From Adenanthera pavonina (lineage: Eukaryota > Streptophyta > Magnoliopsida > Fabales > Fabaceae), in contig JAIVEN010000015.1 in NCBI GenBank assembly GCA_026686845.1, positions 18,209,501 to 18,273,500 of the forward strand: a stretch of 64,000 bases of DNA, read 5' to 3'. Positions 61,742 to 64,000 of the stretch are shown here, piece by piece. Position numbers and translations under genes: made by a program. The number at the start of each line of letters is the position of its first letter. The first letter of the stretch is position 1. A model generated the notes under the pieces. The model was not told the DNA's origin. It did no database searches and worked only from the letters and a program-made list of their open reading frames with translations.

Positions 61742-63458
61742 TGTTAGCAAGGCTGACTTCCCAAGAGGGGGGGTGAATTAGGAAGATTGAAATTTTTCTG
61801 CACAAAGTGAAGTGGGTGAAGATATCACAGTATAATGAAAACAATGAGTAAAACAGAGTAAGCTGATAAGTAAGGATAAAGAGAAGAAGACTTAGTGATT
61901 TATCCTGGTTCGGTCTATCCACTTGACCTACGTCCAGTCCCCAAGACAACTCTTGAGATTTATCCACTATACAGCAAGAATTTCAACGGGCTTCTTGCTA
62001 ATGCCACAGTACACGAGTATGCTCTGTTCCTGAGCTCTCTCAAACTCTCTAAGCACTTCTTCTATGTGCTTTCCCAATCCCCTTGTGAATTCCCCTCACA
62101 AGTAAATTTTTCTTCCAGATGAAGAGTAGATTGTTTACAAATGTATAACTCTCTTGAATAGAGTAGATATGAAGGTTAAAGTACAGATAATGAAGTTGAG
62201 AGGGTAAAAGCTTTTGAGAAGAAGATTCAACAGAAATTCGGTATATACAAGTTTAATTTGTTACCCATAACTTCAAATGATGTTATATTTATAGTTTTAG
62301 GTCTCAACTATCCGTTAGAGACTTAAATCTATCCGTTGGGGAAGTTATCCAACGGTTACTCTGAAAAACTATCCGTTTACCAACTGTATTTAATGTTTCT
62401 GACATACTGAAATTTGAATTTTGGTTGGTCAACAGACGAATTTTGAAGGAACTGAAGGTTAAAGCTTCCAATGTTAAAATACGAAGTTCGTCTGTCCATA
62501 GAGTGAAATTCGAATTTTGAAACTTATAAAACATTTCCACAATGTGACATACGAATTTTCAAGAAGAAAGTTTTTCTGTAAATCATGAACAGTGTTTTCA
62601 ATTTTCTACAGTACCATCGAAATTTGAATTTTGGATGCCCAAAATTTGTCTGTCCATTAAACGTTCAAAGAGGCACAGTAGATCACTTTCTTCAAAATTC
62701 AAATTTTGACAGAGTGAAATTCGTCTGTCAGAGACCGATTTTGAGACTTAATTTATTCTTGATCTCAGATGAACTTTAACATTGTTTCAGATGAATTTCT
62801 TCTGTTTTCTCAAGTTGTGTTTTGTCTGAAATTCGAATTTTGAAAGAGTGAAATTCGTCTGTCTCAAAAAAACTCCTTTCAGACTTATATGAAAATTTGA
62901 ATATTGCAGAGTCAAAGTTTGTCTGTCAGAGAGTATTTTTCAAACTTAATTTCTTCTTGATTTCAGATGAACTTTAACATAGTTTCAGACGAATTTCTTT
63001 AGTTTTCACAAATTGCATTTTGTCTGAAATTCGAATTTTGAAACTGTGAAGTTCGTCTGTCAATAAAAAGGCTTCTTTCAGACTTGATGAAAATTCAAAT
63101 TTTGGATGATCAAAATTCGTCTGACAGAGAGACATCTCTTCAGACTTATTTAGTTTTAGCTCGAAATTCGAATTTCCAAAAGTAAAGTTCGAATTTCCAA
63201 CCTAACAGTTCAGTTTAAACTTTCAAACTTTGTCTGTTTGTGAGTATTTTTCAAATAAGTAAAGATTTAACTTCAAATCAAGGTTTGAAAACATCTTTTT
63301 CTCAAATCAAAATCTTTTACCCAATCACAACTAAAACTAAGAGATCTAACAACAAATACTTAGAAAATCTTCACTTGAAACAACTTTGATCTCCTTTGAT
63401 ATCTTCAATCCAAGCTCTTGAGTGTTGGTTTGGAATCATCAAAACTCTTGATTCAACA
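61742..63458 (-). mobile_element. LTR of a SIRE/Maximus-like Ty1/copia retrotransposon (antisense)
   Basis: The + strand starts TGTTAGCAAGG and ends GATTCAACA, so the - strand LTR runs TGTTGAATC to CTAACA. The block CCAAGAGGGGGGGTGAATTA, 27 bases in, is the antisense of a sequence common near the ends of such LTRs in plants. On the - strand the polypurine tract TCATCAAAAAGGGGGAGAA directly precedes the LTR, which fixes it as the 3' LTR of an element continuing to the right. At 1,717 bp it contains AAATTCGAATTT-type palindromes and about 197-bp tandem repeats. Confidence 0.8.
62747..63170 (-). repeat. Tandem repeat of about 197 bp inside the LTR
   Basis: ACTTAATTTATTCTTGAT followed by CAGATGAACTTTAACATTG at about 62747 recurs at about 62944, a spacing of about 197 bp. 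Partial earlier and later units carry the same GAAATTCGAATTTTGAAA and AAATTCGTCTGTC motifs back to about 62400 and on to about 63230. Confidence 0.65.
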
Positions 63459-63480
63459 TTCTCCCCCTTTTTGATGATGA
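63459..63480 (-). other. Polypurine tract of the antisense retrotransposon
   Basis: Read on the - strand as TCATCATCAAAAAGGGGGAGAA, this is the conserved second-strand priming site that directly abuts the 3' LTR in SIRE/Maximus-type elements. Confidence 0.8.
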
Positions 63481-63754
63481 CAAAATAACTCACAAACTGG
63501 ATTAGTACTTGGGTTTGCTTACACAAGTTCCCCCTCAACATATGTATTACAGTTTATAAGATATCATTTCCAACAGATTAAGTGAAGAGATTCAAAGCCT
63601 AAAACATTGCAACCAAGAACATAATTCATTTAATCAAATTGTTGCAATACATATTTCAATTTAAGATCAGTTCTTTAAAATATCAAACAAGCAAATACAA
63701 TCAAACAACTAAAACAAGATACAACAGGAAGATTCAGCCTAAGATCTAAAACAA

Positions 63755-64000
63755 TCACTTCTTCTTTGGCTTAGTCTTCTTGTTGTATGTCTTTCCTTTC
63801 CCAGATGACTCAGCAGATTTTCCAGCTTGCTTGGTCCCAGTTTGCTTTATCTTCTCCCCCTTTTTGGCATCATCAGAAAGCCCAACAAAGTCCATTGGAG
63901 GAGGAATCTGAGAAATAGGAACAACACGAAAAGGGACAGAAGCAAAAGGAATCTCTGGCTGAATTGGTGTAGGAGGCTCAGCAGGCTTAGGGCTAGGTTC
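63755..64000 (-). CDS. C-terminal end of a retrotransposon accessory (env-like) protein, partial
   Basis: An open frame enters from the right edge and stops at 63755-63757, leaving 81 residues. It is Pro-rich first (PSPKPAEPPTPIQPEIP) and then strongly basic (KKGEKIKQTGTKQAGK, ending KTKPKKK). It sits about 275 bp before the polypurine tract, where SIRE-type elements carry an extra ORF after pol, often called env-like. A degraded pol end or a gag-like tail cannot be excluded from this fragment. No function as an envelope is implied. Confidence 0.5.
   Translation of the reverse strand, partial: EPSPKPAEPPTPIQPEIPFASVPFRVVPISQIPPPMDFVGLSDDAKKGEKIKQTGTKQAGKSAESSGKGKTYNKKTKPKKK

Noticed and set aside
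1..64000. tRNA genes, plastid or mitochondrial DNA insertions
   Set aside because: No cloverleaf with A and B boxes and no organellar gene sequence was recognised by eye; a tRNA scan and organelle alignment would settle it.

Overview
The window is nuclear DNA of a flowering plant, most likely a eudicot. Genes have many short AT-rich introns. The acetyl-CoA carboxylase is the long multidomain cytosolic form. The gene order sulfate transporter 2 - sulfate transporter 1 - organellar MnmE GTPase is one I recall from Arabidopsis chromosome 1. The species cannot be named from the sequence.

Left part (1-16.5 kb): a foldback MITE at the edge, then ACC1 on the + strand. ACC1 has 31 coding exons that join to an unbroken 2,260-residue frame; it supplies cytosolic malonyl-CoA. 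Middle (16.5-37.2 kb): an MnmE-type tRNA-modification GTPase on the - strand (10 exons, 559 aa), a group 1 high-affinity sulfate transporter on the - strand (13 exons, 658 aa), about 8.5 kb of intergenic DNA holding a 5'-truncated LINE, and a divergently transcribed group 2 sulfate transporter on the + strand (12 exons, 656 aa). Then (38.3-44.8 kb): a two-exon 77-aa gene on the + strand and, convergent to it, an unrecognised multi-exon gene on the - strand whose upstream exons look decayed.

Right part (45-64 kb): almost entirely repeats. It holds a tandem trio of Stowaway-like MITEs and an old Ty1/copia element whose two LTR remnants lie near 47.6 and 58.2 kb. Inside or next to that element are a 751-bp solo LTR with an intact target duplication, a near-perfect 81-bp-arm hairpin, and a 4-kb solo-LTR-like block that itself contains a Cassandra-like LTR carrying a 5S rRNA segment. 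Further right are another MITE, a modular foldback, a possible CACTA end, and the LTR, polypurine tract and 3' coding end of an antisense SIRE/Maximus-like retrotransposon that runs off the window.

The two sulfate transporters are likely to act in one process: group 1 proteins take up sulfate at the root and group 2 proteins move it through vascular tissue. MnmE and ACC1 are housekeeping genes. I found no new multi-gene system. The most unusual signals are a set of tiny poly(A)-tailed insertions flanked by target duplications (about 2.4, 9.5, 29.1 and 39.4 kb), a cluster of non-canonical GC-AG introns, an exact intron presence/absence difference between the two transporters, and the 49.2-kb hairpin.
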